Source: an uncultured Eubacterium sp. (lineage in GTDB: Bacteria; Bacillota; Clostridia; Lachnospirales; Lachnospiraceae). Taken from it: a DNA stretch of 64,000 nucleotides. The stretch covers positions 54,273 through 118,272 of the forward strand of contig CAJUAU010000006.1 in NCBI GenBank assembly GCA_910584645.1, given 5' to 3'. Numbering within the stretch: the stretch's first letter is position 1; every line of letters starts with the position of its first letter. This document shows, one piece after another, positions 42,162 to 49,719 of this stretch. A program made the position numbers and the translations under genes. A model generated the notes under the pieces. The model did no database searches. It was not told where the DNA came from and worked only from the letters and a program-made list of their open reading frames with translations.

Positions 42162-43388
42162 CTAATTCATCACACGGCCGATCTTCACCGGTTTTCTGTA
42201 GTACGCATTGGAAATCTTGATGCCATCGCTTGGGTTACTTGCGTGGATCACCAGACCGCTTCCAATATACATCGCCACATGGTTGATCCTGCTGCCGTTG
42301 CTGTAGAAGAACAGATCTCCCGGCTTCGGTGAGGATACACTTCTGGTCACACCTGCCTGTGCCGCCGCGTTATGAGGAAGGGAATGTCCGTATTTGCGAT
42401 AAAGGCTCATGGTAAATCCAGAGCAGTCTGTACCGCCTGTCAGACTGGAACCACCCCATACATACCGATTTCCAAGGAACTGTTTAGCATACTCTGCGAT
42501 GGAGGCCTGGCTGGAGGAAACTCCTTCGGAACCGCCGGCAGAAACAGTTCCCACCTTCACCGCACGCTTCAGGGAATACTGTTCAGTAACATATTCTTTC
42601 GCCACAAAAGCATGCTCGTCATCTACGGTAATACAGATCCAGTTATCCAGATCTGCCTGGATCGCTTCCATGCCTCCGGCACGCTCAATAGCTTCTTTGG
42701 ATATCTTCTGCTGTTTGATCATCTTATTGACAAAATCCATCGTCAGATGTTTCTTTCGGATCACAAACTCTTCCTCTTCAGATACCACAGAATAAATCGG
42801 GGCACTGGTCGTCGGAAGGGCACGGACCCGGAGAGAATTGGTGTTGATCTCGACACACTCACGTCCTACCTTTGTCGCCAGTTCCTCTGCTTTGGTATCG
42901 GTTACGATATAACTGGATTTCACCCAGCCTTCTACTTTGCCAGACACGATCTTTGCCCAGCCTTTTTTGATCTTGTAAATATGACATCCCGCATTCTTTG
43001 TCATCTTACCGACAATTTTTGCACTTTCGGATGGTTTTTTTCTTACATTAAGGTAAGTATCTACCTTGCTGGCAATACCCAGACGGTCATAATTAAGGTT
43101 CAGCTTCACATGTCCGTCGTTGTCATCTTCCGCCTCCGGCTGTGCCGCAGGTGCCGGCGTCACTTCCGGCTGAGCCGGTGTCTGTTCTGGTGCGGGCTCT
43201 GTCTCTACAGATGTCTCCTGCAAAACGCCACTTGCTACACTCTGACAATATTCATCTACTACTACATTGGCTCCGGCTATCTGCTGCTCTGTCGCTATAA
43301 ACGCCGCCTTTACAGGAATTGAAATCAATCCAGCTGCCAGCACACCTGCCACTGCAAACTTCACATATCGCTTATTTAATACTTTCAT
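42162..43388 (-). CDS. Secreted NlpC/P60 peptidoglycan endopeptidase with SH3 domains
   Basis: Cell wall hydrolase of 408 residues. Signal peptide (FAVAGVLAAGLISIPVKA), then a Pro-Glu-Thr linker (about residues 60-95). A first bacterial SH3 domain follows (SKVDTYLNVRKKPSESAKIV, GWVKSSYIV), then a second SH3-like part with a helical insert (NSLRVRALPTTSAPIYSV). The C-terminal NlpC/P60 domain carries the catalytic Cys in GGTDCSGFTMS, His in INHVAMYIG and a third polar residue in VIHASNPS. Start at 43388 with GGAGAGGG upstream. A consensus promoter precedes it, so it is expected to be strongly expressed during growth. Confidence 0.93.
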   Translation of the reverse strand: MKVLNKRYVKFAVAGVLAAGLISIPVKAAFIATEQQIAGANVVVDEYCQSVASGVLQETSVETEPAPEQTPAQPEVTPAPAAQPEAEDDNDGHVKLNLNYDRLGIASKVDTYLNVRKKPSESAKIVGKMTKNAGCHIYKIKKGWAKIVSGKVEGWVKSSYIVTDTKAEELATKVGRECVEINTNSLRVRALPTTSAPIYSVVSEEEEFVIRKKHLTMDFVNKMIKQQKISKEAIERAGGMEAIQADLDNWICITVDDEHAFVAKEYVTEQYSLKRAVKVGTVSAGGSEGVSSSQASIAEYAKQFLGNRYVWGGSSLTGGTDCSGFTMSLYRKYGHSLPHNAAAQAGVTRSVSSPKPGDLFFYSNGSRINHVAMYIGSGLVIHASNPSDGIKISNAYYRKPVKIGRVMN

Positions 43389-43463
43389 GGTATACGACCC
43401 TCTCCATATATTTGTATATTGCATGTTTCATTTATTACAATTTTGTTACATTTGTATAATCAG

Positions 43464-43492
43464 ATTATAACAACATACAAATATATTGTCAA
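43464..43492 (-). promoter_or_regulatory. Consensus promoter of the NlpC/P60 gene
   Basis: Minus strand TTGACA (43487-43492), 17 bases, TATAAT (43464-43469): perfect vegetative consensus. It lies in the gap after the LCP gene. Confidence 0.88.
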
Positions 43493-43509
43493 GGGTCGGA
43501 TAAAATATT

Positions 43510-44448
43510 TCAAGAATTTAACAATTTTTTTATTTTTTTGATAGCCTGATCCAGCGATTTCTGATCTGCTTTCTCAACATATAATTTAACATCTGGGTTC
43601 TCCGTTATGTTTTCCAACACAAATTTTCCCTTTATTGAGGCAGTTTCCATCTCCCACTCAATCTTCTCTTCCTTCTGCCAGCGCATCATCGATAAGATCT
43701 CCCCCGCTTTCATATCGGTCCTGACATTCTTTTTACACAGTTTATACAATGCATTAATATCCATCTCCATCAGATTTTTTTTCATGACCTGTTTCAAAAT
43801 GGCTTTTAGCATTTTCTGATGATTCTTATTTCTCTGTTCCGCCCCCCGGGAATGATGATGTCTCTCTCTGACAAAGGTAAGCGCTTCTTTTCCATTTACA
43901 TGATTTATTCCCTTTTTGAAACTGGTCTTCCAGTCTGTTTCAAAACTTTGGTCCGCTTCTACATCCACCCCTCCGATGGCGTCGACCAGCTTCCGGAAAC
44001 CGGACATGTTAAGCTGTATATAATAGTCAATTTTCGTATCCAGCAGTTTTTCCGCCTCCTGGACCAGCGATTTGGTGCCATAACTGGGAAGACAGCAAAA
44101 TTTCGTATACTGCCCCTCTTTATTGGATGATGCAGCAGGAAGACTAACATAGAGATCCCGCGGTATCCCCGTGATCAAAAGTTTCTTTTCAGACGGATTT
44201 ACCGTAACAAGGAGATTCAGATCACTTCTCGGGATTCGGTCTTTCTCTCCATAGATATCCAGACCGCTGATGAATACCTGAAAGGTTTTTTTTGTGATCC
44301 CATCCTCTTTTTCCCTGACACTCTCTTTTGCGGTTTTTTCCACAGAAGTTTCATTCTGGACTGCCCCGATGGCCGCGCTCACTCCCACCAGGCTTATGAT
44401 CACCAGAAACAGGGAAACTGCAGCTAAGATCAATTTTTCTTTTTTCAT
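43510..44448 (-). CDS. LytR-CpsA-Psr (LCP) family protein
   Basis: Membrane-anchored enzyme of 312 residues from the family that attaches wall polymers or capsule to peptidoglycan. One N-terminal helix (LILAAVSLFLVIISLVGVSA), then the LCP core: VFISGLDIYGEKDRIPRSDL with the metal-binding Asp/Arg pairs, VTVNPSEKKLLITGIPRDLY, VDAIGGVDVEAD, and LTFVRERHHHSRGAEQRN near residue 200. The last motif departs from the usual D-x-x-RGxRQQ form. GGAGG lies eight bases before the ATG. It is followed by the wall hydrolase gene; both act on the cell wall. Confidence 0.9.
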   Translation of the reverse strand: MKKEKLILAAVSLFLVIISLVGVSAAIGAVQNETSVEKTAKESVREKEDGITKKTFQVFISGLDIYGEKDRIPRSDLNLLVTVNPSEKKLLITGIPRDLYVSLPAASSNKEGQYTKFCCLPSYGTKSLVQEAEKLLDTKIDYYIQLNMSGFRKLVDAIGGVDVEADQSFETDWKTSFKKGINHVNGKEALTFVRERHHHSRGAEQRNKNHQKMLKAILKQVMKKNLMEMDINALYKLCKKNVRTDMKAGEILSMMRWQKEEKIEWEMETASIKGKFVLENITENPDVKLYVEKADQKSLDQAIKKIKKLLNS

Positions 44449-44539
44449 TGAATTTGCCTCCTTTTCAATCGTTAAACTCTTTATTGATTGCTACAAGTCT
44501 ATATTACCCTGTCTTTATATGAGAAACTTCATCAACATA

Positions 44540-45889
44540 TCAGAGAGTTGTAAAAATCACAAAAATTTCCGTTCCCCTTCCCGGCTCGCTCTCCACCCGG
44601 ATCTTCCCCTGGTGCAGCTGGATGATCTCCGCACAGAGGGCCAGTCCCAGTCCGGTTCCTCCCCGTTCTCTGCTCCTGGCCTTGTCAACCCGGTAAAAGG
44701 GTTCCAGGATCTTTTCCAGTTCCCCGGCTTCCATCCCGACCCCGTCATCCAGAATGCGTAACTGACCCTCTTCCCATAGGATCTGGATCTTTCCCCCCTC
44801 TTCGCAGGCACGGACTGCATTTTCCAGCAAATTCCGCACCAGGCAGACGAGAAGCTCCGGGACGCCCTGAACCGTAAAATCTGTACCGGACATATCCACT
44901 GCCAGTTTTTTTTCCTCCAGCAATGGAAAGCAGCTGTCATATGCTTCCTTTACACAGTCTCCCAGGTTTGTCTCCGTAAATTCCAGTTCTTCTCCCCTCA
45001 CTCTTGCCAGCAGCAGAAGCTGGTGTGCCATCTGCTGCATCCTGCCGCTCTCTTTCTTTATATAATGCAGCGCCTGGTACTGCTTCTCCTGGTCTGCCCT
45101 TCCCCGCAGCAAAAATTCCGAATAGCCGCCGATCGAAGTCAGAGGCGTCCGCAGTTCGTGGGCCAGATCAGCCACAAACCGCTGCTGGGATTCGATCCGG
45201 TTATGTACTGCCTCCGTCATTACATTAAAATCCCTTCCCAGCTCTGCGATCTCATCCTTTCCCTGGATCCGGATACGCTCATAATTGCCCGCTGCCACTT
45301 CCCTCGTCATCTGCGACAGCTGATGTAATGGCCTCGTGAGCCGGCGCAGGATCATATAAAGAGCAGCGGCCAGCACCAGGGAGAGCACACCGCTTAGGAT
45401 AAGGAAAATATATTTGAGCTTGTCCCAGAGGGCAGACAATTCTGTCATTTTCCTTGTCGTTATGAGACGATACGCATCTTTCCCGATTTCAAAAGAAGTA
45501 ACGAGACAAGCCGTCTGGATCCCGTCTTTTCGCTGAATGGTTATGGTATTGTTGTCTCCCCCCTCTGCCAGGGACTGTCCCTCACCGGGAAACATACAGA
45601 TTCCATTCTGCCACAATTCAAAACTCAGCCCATTTTTTAAGAATATTTTTACATACTCCTGCATAATGGGTTCTAACATCGTTTTTTCCGGCGTTTTTTC
45701 CCCAAAAGCGGAAATATCCTCTGCCAGCGCCCGCTCGATCACCTGGTTTTCCCCGGTGATCCGCTTTTTTTCTTCCTGCAGGCTTCCATGATAGGCCACC
45801 CGGAACACCATGTATATTCCCACATTTAAAAAAACGAGAAACAGGAGCAGCACCGTAAAATATATCTTCTTCCAGAATTTCAAACTCAT
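44540..45889 (-). CDS. Sensor histidine kinase
   Basis: Membrane sensor kinase of 449 residues, partner of the response regulator encoded upstream. Helix 1 at about residues 10-30, an outside sensor region of about 120 residues, helix 2 (YIFLILSGVLSLVLAAALYM), and a HAMP segment (RRLTRPLHQLSQMTREVAAG). Then the phosphorylated His in VADLAHELRTPLTSIGGYSE, the N box RNLLENAVRACEEGG, and the G boxes ILDDGVGM and GGTGLGLALCAEI. The architecture is that of PhoR/WalK-type kinases. The ATG at 45889 has GAGGG directly abutting it; a TTG two codons downstream (45883) would be better spaced, so the exact start is open. Confidence 0.92.
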   Translation of the reverse strand: MSLKFWKKIYFTVLLLFLVFLNVGIYMVFRVAYHGSLQEEKKRITGENQVIERALAEDISAFGEKTPEKTMLEPIMQEYVKIFLKNGLSFELWQNGICMFPGEGQSLAEGGDNNTITIQRKDGIQTACLVTSFEIGKDAYRLITTRKMTELSALWDKLKYIFLILSGVLSLVLAAALYMILRRLTRPLHQLSQMTREVAAGNYERIRIQGKDEIAELGRDFNVMTEAVHNRIESQQRFVADLAHELRTPLTSIGGYSEFLLRGRADQEKQYQALHYIKKESGRMQQMAHQLLLLARVRGEELEFTETNLGDCVKEAYDSCFPLLEEKKLAVDMSGTDFTVQGVPELLVCLVRNLLENAVRACEEGGKIQILWEEGQLRILDDGVGMEAGELEKILEPFYRVDKARSRERGGTGLGLALCAEIIQLHQGKIRVESEPGRGTEIFVIFTTL

Positions 45890-45904
45890 CCCTCACATTT
45901 CCAG

Positions 45905-46043
45905 ACATGCCGCCACAGGCGGCACAAATAATTTGTGAAAAGCGTGTGACCCTGTGCTTCGCACAGGCACATTCGTACTTCGCTTCGCTCGTACTCATGA
46001 TGTCCGTCGCTCAAATGTCAGTGGACAAGCAAGCTTGCCACTG
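45905..46043 (-). repeat. Cluster of hairpins between response regulator and kinase genes
   Basis: The 172-base gap holds several stems: GCCGCC/GGCGGC (45905-45928), CCTGTGC/GCACAGG (45951-45967), a GTAC-flanked TTCGC repeat (45975-45994) and CAGTGG-CAAGC/GCTTG-CCACTG (46019-46043). Read on the minus strand part of it encodes MSTSEAKYECACAKHRV, which resembles the repeat-encoded peptide upstream of trpE. Confidence 0.7.
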
Positions 46044-46061
46044 CCGCTCTCGCGACTTTAG

Positions 46062-46712
46062 TCACATTTCCTCTAACCGGTATCCTACTTTATAAACCGT
46101 TTTGATCGCTTTTTCCAGTCCCAATTTCTGGCGGAGTTTTTGTATATGTACATCCACCGTCCTCGTATCCCCCTCATAGTCAAATCCCCATGCCAGCTCC
46201 AGAAGTTTTTCCCTGGACAGGGCTATATTCCGGTTTCTCACCAATGCCTCAAACAGTTCATATTCCTGCGGCGTCAGTTCCACTTCCATGCCTTTACGGT
46301 ACACAACCCGGCTCGTCATATCGATCCTCACATCTCCGATGCGTATTCCGCTTTCCTCCGTCCCATTTCTCCTGAGAATAACATGGACCCGGGCAAGCAG
46401 TTCCACGATCTCAAAGGGTTTCACCAGGTAATCTTCGGCCCCCGCCTGAAATCCTTTCATCTTATCCTGGATCTCATCCTTCGCTGTCACAAACATCACC
46501 GGCGTCCCGCTGCAATATTCTGCCAGGTGAAAACCGTCTATGCCAGGAAGCATGACATCCAGCAGTATCAGGTCAAACTGCTGGTTTTCCAACATCCGCT
46601 TTGCCTCCCAGCCATCCGCCGCAGAACTGGAACTGTGTCCTACCAGCTCCAGATTCCAGCAGATGAGATTGCGGATGGTCTCCTCGTCCTCTACCACCAA
46701 TATGCGTGCCAT
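46062..46712 (-). CDS. OmpR/PhoB-family response regulator
   Basis: Transcription regulator of 216 residues. Receiver domain with acidic pocket VEDEE, phospho-acceptor Asp in LILLDVMLPGIDG near residue 52, the switch Thr in VMFVTAKDE, and the Lys in AEDYLVKPFEI. It is followed by a winged-helix domain with LTPQEYELFEALVRNRN, LLELAWGFDYEGDTRTVDVH and the final wing KAIKTVYKVGYRLEE. Start at 46712 has GGAGG eight bases upstream; the frame to 46799 covers leader DNA including a CCCGG/CCGGG hairpin. Upstream DNA carries a PhoP-box-like repeat, suggesting autoregulation. The kinase gene follows after 172 bases. Confidence 0.94.
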   Translation of the reverse strand: MARILVVEDEETIRNLICWNLELVGHSSSSAADGWEAKRMLENQQFDLILLDVMLPGIDGFHLAEYCSGTPVMFVTAKDEIQDKMKGFQAGAEDYLVKPFEIVELLARVHVILRRNGTEESGIRIGDVRIDMTSRVVYRKGMEVELTPQEYELFEALVRNRNIALSREKLLELAWGFDYEGDTRTVDVHIQKLRQKLGLEKAIKTVYKVGYRLEEM

Positions 46713-46811
46713 AAATAAATCCTCCTCTTCACCCGGCGCTGACACCACCGGGCTGCGGTAGTAGTATTGTAACATATTTTCTGTGTGCGCTTGGCTCATT
46801 GCGTGCGCGAG

Positions 46812-46833
46812 AATAAGTTCTTTAGAACTTATT
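46812..46833. promoter_or_regulatory. 22-base perfect palindrome near the regulator promoter
   Basis: AATAAGTTC and GAACTTATT pair across TTTA. It overlaps the edge of the proposed -10 box at 46831-46836 and would lie at the very start of the transcript, so it may be an operator or a 5-prime hairpin. It has no T-run on the minus strand. Confidence 0.5.
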
Positions 46834-46862
46834 TTACCACAAAAATGTTAGGAAGTTGTTAA
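46831..46862 (-). promoter_or_regulatory. PhoP-box-like direct repeat and -10 box before the regulator gene
   Basis: Minus strand TTAACA, five bases, CTAACA (46846-46862, 11-base period) followed nine bases later by TAAAAT (46831-46836). This is the geometry of PhoP-activated promoters in Bacillus. The first repeat overlaps the stop codon of the hydrogenase-like gene. Confidence 0.5.
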
Positions 46863-48067
46863 AATGTCCTGGTCAGTATCCGGCTGTTTTCAATAAAATC
46901 TTCCACGGTATGAAAGCCCAGGCGCTGGATAAGGTCAAGGACATAAGGATTCTCTCCCGGAGTACGGTATTTTGCCTGATCCGCATATTCGTTCACCAGT
47001 TCCGTCGTCTTCCCGATCTCCTGAATCCTTTTCGGTCCCCCGACACATCCGCCGGGACACGCCATTCCCTCAAAAAAATTCCCTTCCACATGCCCATCGA
47101 GAATCTTCTGCAGCATCTCTTTACACTCGGCGACGCCACAGGCACATATCGGTTTCAGCTCATATTTTTCATCGATGCTCGCCAGGCTTTCTTTCACAGC
47201 CTGACTCACCCCGCCGGTTCTCGCATACAGTCTTCCTGCCGCTGCAGAATGCTCATTTTCATCTTCTTCCATTTTAGAAAAATCCACTTCCAGCGCCTCA
47301 AAGATATCCTGCAGTTCCTGGAAGGTCAGCACACAGTCGATATCCCCCACCAGATCCGGTTCCCTGATCTCTGCTTTTTTGGCCAGGCAGGGGCCCACAA
47401 ATATCGTCTTACATCCCCGGTGAAGCTCTTTGGCAATCCTGCCGCAGGCGATCATCGGTGAGACAGCCGGGGGAAGATGCCCTGCAATCTTATCAAATTC
47501 TTTGCGGATCATGGAGATCCAGATGGGACAGCAGCAGCTGGTCAGCTGAAATCCCTCTTTGTGATCCATGTTTTCGCGGAACTCCAGGGATTCTTTCAGC
47601 GTCAGAATGTCTGCAAATGCCGCCACCTCGATCATCCCGGCAAACCCCATTCCTTTCAGGGCGCTGCGTATCTTTCCCGGTGTCGCCTCCTCTCCGAACT
47701 GACCGATATAGGCAGGCGCCATCATCGCATACACCGGCTCCTCTGAATTTTTTAAGATTTCCACTACCTTTACTGCATCGTGGCTGAAGGTGAGGTTTTT
47801 ATTCTGACATGCCTCGATACACTGGGCACATCCGGTGCAGTTTTCCGCATTCATCGTCACCTTCCCATCCCGGACTTCTAATGCCCGGAACATGCATGCC
47901 GTGACGCACTGGGCATCCTCGCAGTCGCAGGGCTCATTTTTCCACACTAGGGGATATTTGTCCGGATGGAACAAACAATCCAGTTTTTTCCTGGACTCGT
48001 TTTCCGATACCGGCCTTTCCCACAGACGATCCTTTAATACTTTCCGGTATAATTCTTCAAAGGTCAT
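46859..48067 (-). CDS. [FeFe]-hydrogenase-like protein with 4Fe-4S ferredoxin domain
   Basis: Soluble iron-sulfur protein of 402 residues. The N-terminal ferredoxin part has cysteine-rich clusters CDCEDAQCVTAC and CTGCAQCIEACQNKN. The C-terminal part is the hydrogenase H-cluster domain, with L1 LTSCCCPIW, L2 VGPCLAKKAEI and L3 EGMACPGGCVGGP, so the four cysteines expected to hold the H-cluster are present. L1 has three adjacent cysteines and L3 lacks the usual GGGxP end. It may make or use hydrogen, or be a sensor or electron-transfer variant. Start at 48067 has GGAGG eight bases upstream. A sigma-G-type promoter precedes it and spoIVA is the upstream neighbour. Confidence 0.85.
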   Translation of the reverse strand: MTFEELYRKVLKDRLWERPVSENESRKKLDCLFHPDKYPLVWKNEPCDCEDAQCVTACMFRALEVRDGKVTMNAENCTGCAQCIEACQNKNLTFSHDAVKVVEILKNSEEPVYAMMAPAYIGQFGEEATPGKIRSALKGMGFAGMIEVAAFADILTLKESLEFRENMDHKEGFQLTSCCCPIWISMIRKEFDKIAGHLPPAVSPMIACGRIAKELHRGCKTIFVGPCLAKKAEIREPDLVGDIDCVLTFQELQDIFEALEVDFSKMEEDENEHSAAAGRLYARTGGVSQAVKESLASIDEKYELKPICACGVAECKEMLQKILDGHVEGNFFEGMACPGGCVGGPKRIQEIGKTTELVNEYADQAKYRTPGENPYVLDLIQRLGFHTVEDFIENSRILTRTF

Positions 48068-48098
48068 GTTCATTTCCTCCATATTATTTCTTTGTAAT

Positions 48099-48128
48099 CA
48101 GTATGGAGAAAATCGCAGGGTTTATACA
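48099..48128 (-). promoter_or_regulatory. Sigma-G-type promoter before the hydrogenase-like gene
   Basis: Minus strand TGTATA (48123-48128), 17 bases, CATACTG (48099-48105), one mismatch from the sigma-G -10 CATACTA. It begins right at the end of the spoIVA terminator. Confidence 0.5.
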
Positions 48129-48164
48129 AAAAAGGTCCCGGTCAGTGAAACCGAAACCTTTTTT
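48128..48164 (-). terminator. Terminator of spoIVA
   Basis: AAAAAAGGT and ACCTTTTTT with inner CGGT/ACCG pairing around a short loop; T-run on the minus strand. It lies 13 bases after the spoIVA stop. Confidence 0.85.
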
Positions 48165-48177
48165 CTTTTATATAAAA

Positions 48178-49656
48178 TCAAATGATGATGCACACCAGAC
48201 CACCATTGGAATCATTGACTACCTTTTGTATGGTATCCTGCAGCTTCACCTGGCTCTCCTCTGTCAGCCGGTTCACTTTATTCATGATGCCGTCATCCAC
48301 CAGCTGCCGTATCGTTTTTCCAAAAATGTTGGTATCAAAGATCCCATCGGGATTTTCTTTGCTGTTCATCTCGATGTATTCAATAAGATCCTTCGCCTGT
48401 TCCTCGCTGCCTACAATGGGTGCGATCTCTGTCTCTATATTAGCCTGGATCAGATGCAGGGATGGGCAGACCGCTTTGATCTTCACACCATATTTGTTCC
48501 CGTGTTTGATCAGCTCCGGTTCTGCGATCTCAATCTCCTCCATTGTCGGGGTGACGATCCCATACCCCCGCCCTTTTACCTGTTCGCAGGCGGTTCCAAT
48601 GGACTCGTATTCCGCCCGTTTTCCCGCCAGTTCTTTCAAAGTGGCGATCAGTTCATATTCTCCGGTGATGGGGGTTCCGATCATATCGCTGAGGATCTCA
48701 TAATAATAGTGTTCCTCAAATTCCACAGATATATTGACCTGGCCGTTTTCCATCTGCTTATCCTGTATATAGACTCCTTTGATATAATCCGCCTCCAGAT
48801 TCAGACGGTCCTTGGTTACATCTTTCATAAGCCGCATATTCATAAGCATTTCCCGGCACTGCTCCAGAAGATCCTTTTTCAGCCAGTGATCCCTGTCCAG
48901 AAACTCTACCCATTTGGGAAGGAAGAAATTGATCCTTCCAATGGGAAAATCTGATAAGATTGTTTCCATGATCCGATATACATCCTCCTTTTTCAGCCTT
49001 TTACAATCCAAAGGCAAGACGCTCATCTTATATTTCTGCTCCATCTCCTCCGCCAGATTTTTGGCGGACTCGGAGTGGGGATTTACCGTGTTCAAAATGA
49101 TCATCGTCGGTTTGCCGGTCTTCCTGCACTCTTCCACAGTCTTTTCCTCTCCTTCTACGTACTGTTCTCTGGAGAGGTCCGTAAAGCTTCCGTCTGTGGT
49201 GACAATGATCCCAATATTGGAATGTTCTTCGATGACTTTTCTTGTGCCCAGTTCTGCCGCCTTTGTAAAAGGAATTTCCTGGGCAGACCAGGGCGTCTTA
49301 ACCATCCGCTCTTTTCCCTCTTCCATATAACCGGCGGCATCTTTCACGACAAATCCCACACAGTCGATCAGCCGGATCTTACATGCGGCGCCGCTGGGCA
49401 GTGTAAGCGCCGCTCCGTCCTTCGGGATGAATTTGGGTTCGGTTGTCATAATCGTCTTACCGTCCGAAGATTGGGGAAGCTCGTCAATGGTCCTCTGTTT
49501 CTCCCCCTCATCCATCAGTTCCGGTATGACCATGATCTCCATAAAATTTTTAATAAAAGTACTCTTTCCGGTTCTCACAGGACCTACTACTCCCAGATAT
49601 ATTTCTCCTCCGGTTCTTTTGTTTATATCTTCGTACACATTATATCCACTGTCCAT
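48178..49656 (-). CDS. spoIVA: Stage IV sporulation protein A, spore coat ATPase
   Basis: Mother-cell ATPase that polymerises on the forespore surface and forms the base of the spore coat. The 492-residue length fits the family. It starts MDSGYNVYEDINKRTGGEIY and has Walker A GVVGPVRTGKSTFI near residue 24 and the family segments TMTTEPKF-like IMTTEPKFIP, IRLIDCVGFVV and GTDGS-like VTTDGSFTDLSREQYV. A long middle and C-terminal anchoring domain ends GGLVCIII. The ATG at 49656 uses a GGGGG that is part of the 3-prime arm of the preceding terminator hairpin, with a sigma-E-type promoter inside that hairpin. Confidence 0.97.
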   Translation of the reverse strand: MDSGYNVYEDINKRTGGEIYLGVVGPVRTGKSTFIKNFMEIMVIPELMDEGEKQRTIDELPQSSDGKTIMTTEPKFIPKDGAALTLPSGAACKIRLIDCVGFVVKDAAGYMEEGKERMVKTPWSAQEIPFTKAAELGTRKVIEEHSNIGIIVTTDGSFTDLSREQYVEGEEKTVEECRKTGKPTMIILNTVNPHSESAKNLAEEMEQKYKMSVLPLDCKRLKKEDVYRIMETILSDFPIGRINFFLPKWVEFLDRDHWLKKDLLEQCREMLMNMRLMKDVTKDRLNLEADYIKGVYIQDKQMENGQVNISVEFEEHYYYEILSDMIGTPITGEYELIATLKELAGKRAEYESIGTACEQVKGRGYGIVTPTMEEIEIAEPELIKHGNKYGVKIKAVCPSLHLIQANIETEIAPIVGSEEQAKDLIEYIEMNSKENPDGIFDTNIFGKTIRQLVDDGIMNKVNRLTEESQVKLQDTIQKVVNDSNGGLVCIII

Positions 49657-49698
49657 AAAAAAACCCCCTTGCTAAACTGTTAAAGTATATGCAAGGGG
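49657..49698 (-). terminator. Terminator of the LRR surface protein gene, overlapping the spoIVA start
   Basis: Perfect 8-base stem CCCCTTGC/GCAAGGGG (49665-49672 with 49691-49698), 18-base loop, then seven T on the minus strand directly followed by the spoIVA ATG. The 3-prime arm contains the spoIVA ribosome binding site. Confidence 0.85.
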
Positions 49699-49712
49699 AT
49701 CTTTTGATATGT
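49684..49712 (-). promoter_or_regulatory. Sigma-E-type promoter of spoIVA
   Basis: Minus strand ACATATC (49706-49712), 14 bases, CATATACT (49684-49691), seven of eight matches to the sigma-E -10 CATACAnT with proper spacing. Transcription would start inside the loop of the terminator hairpin. Confidence 0.6.
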
Positions 49713-49719
49713 CATAAAC

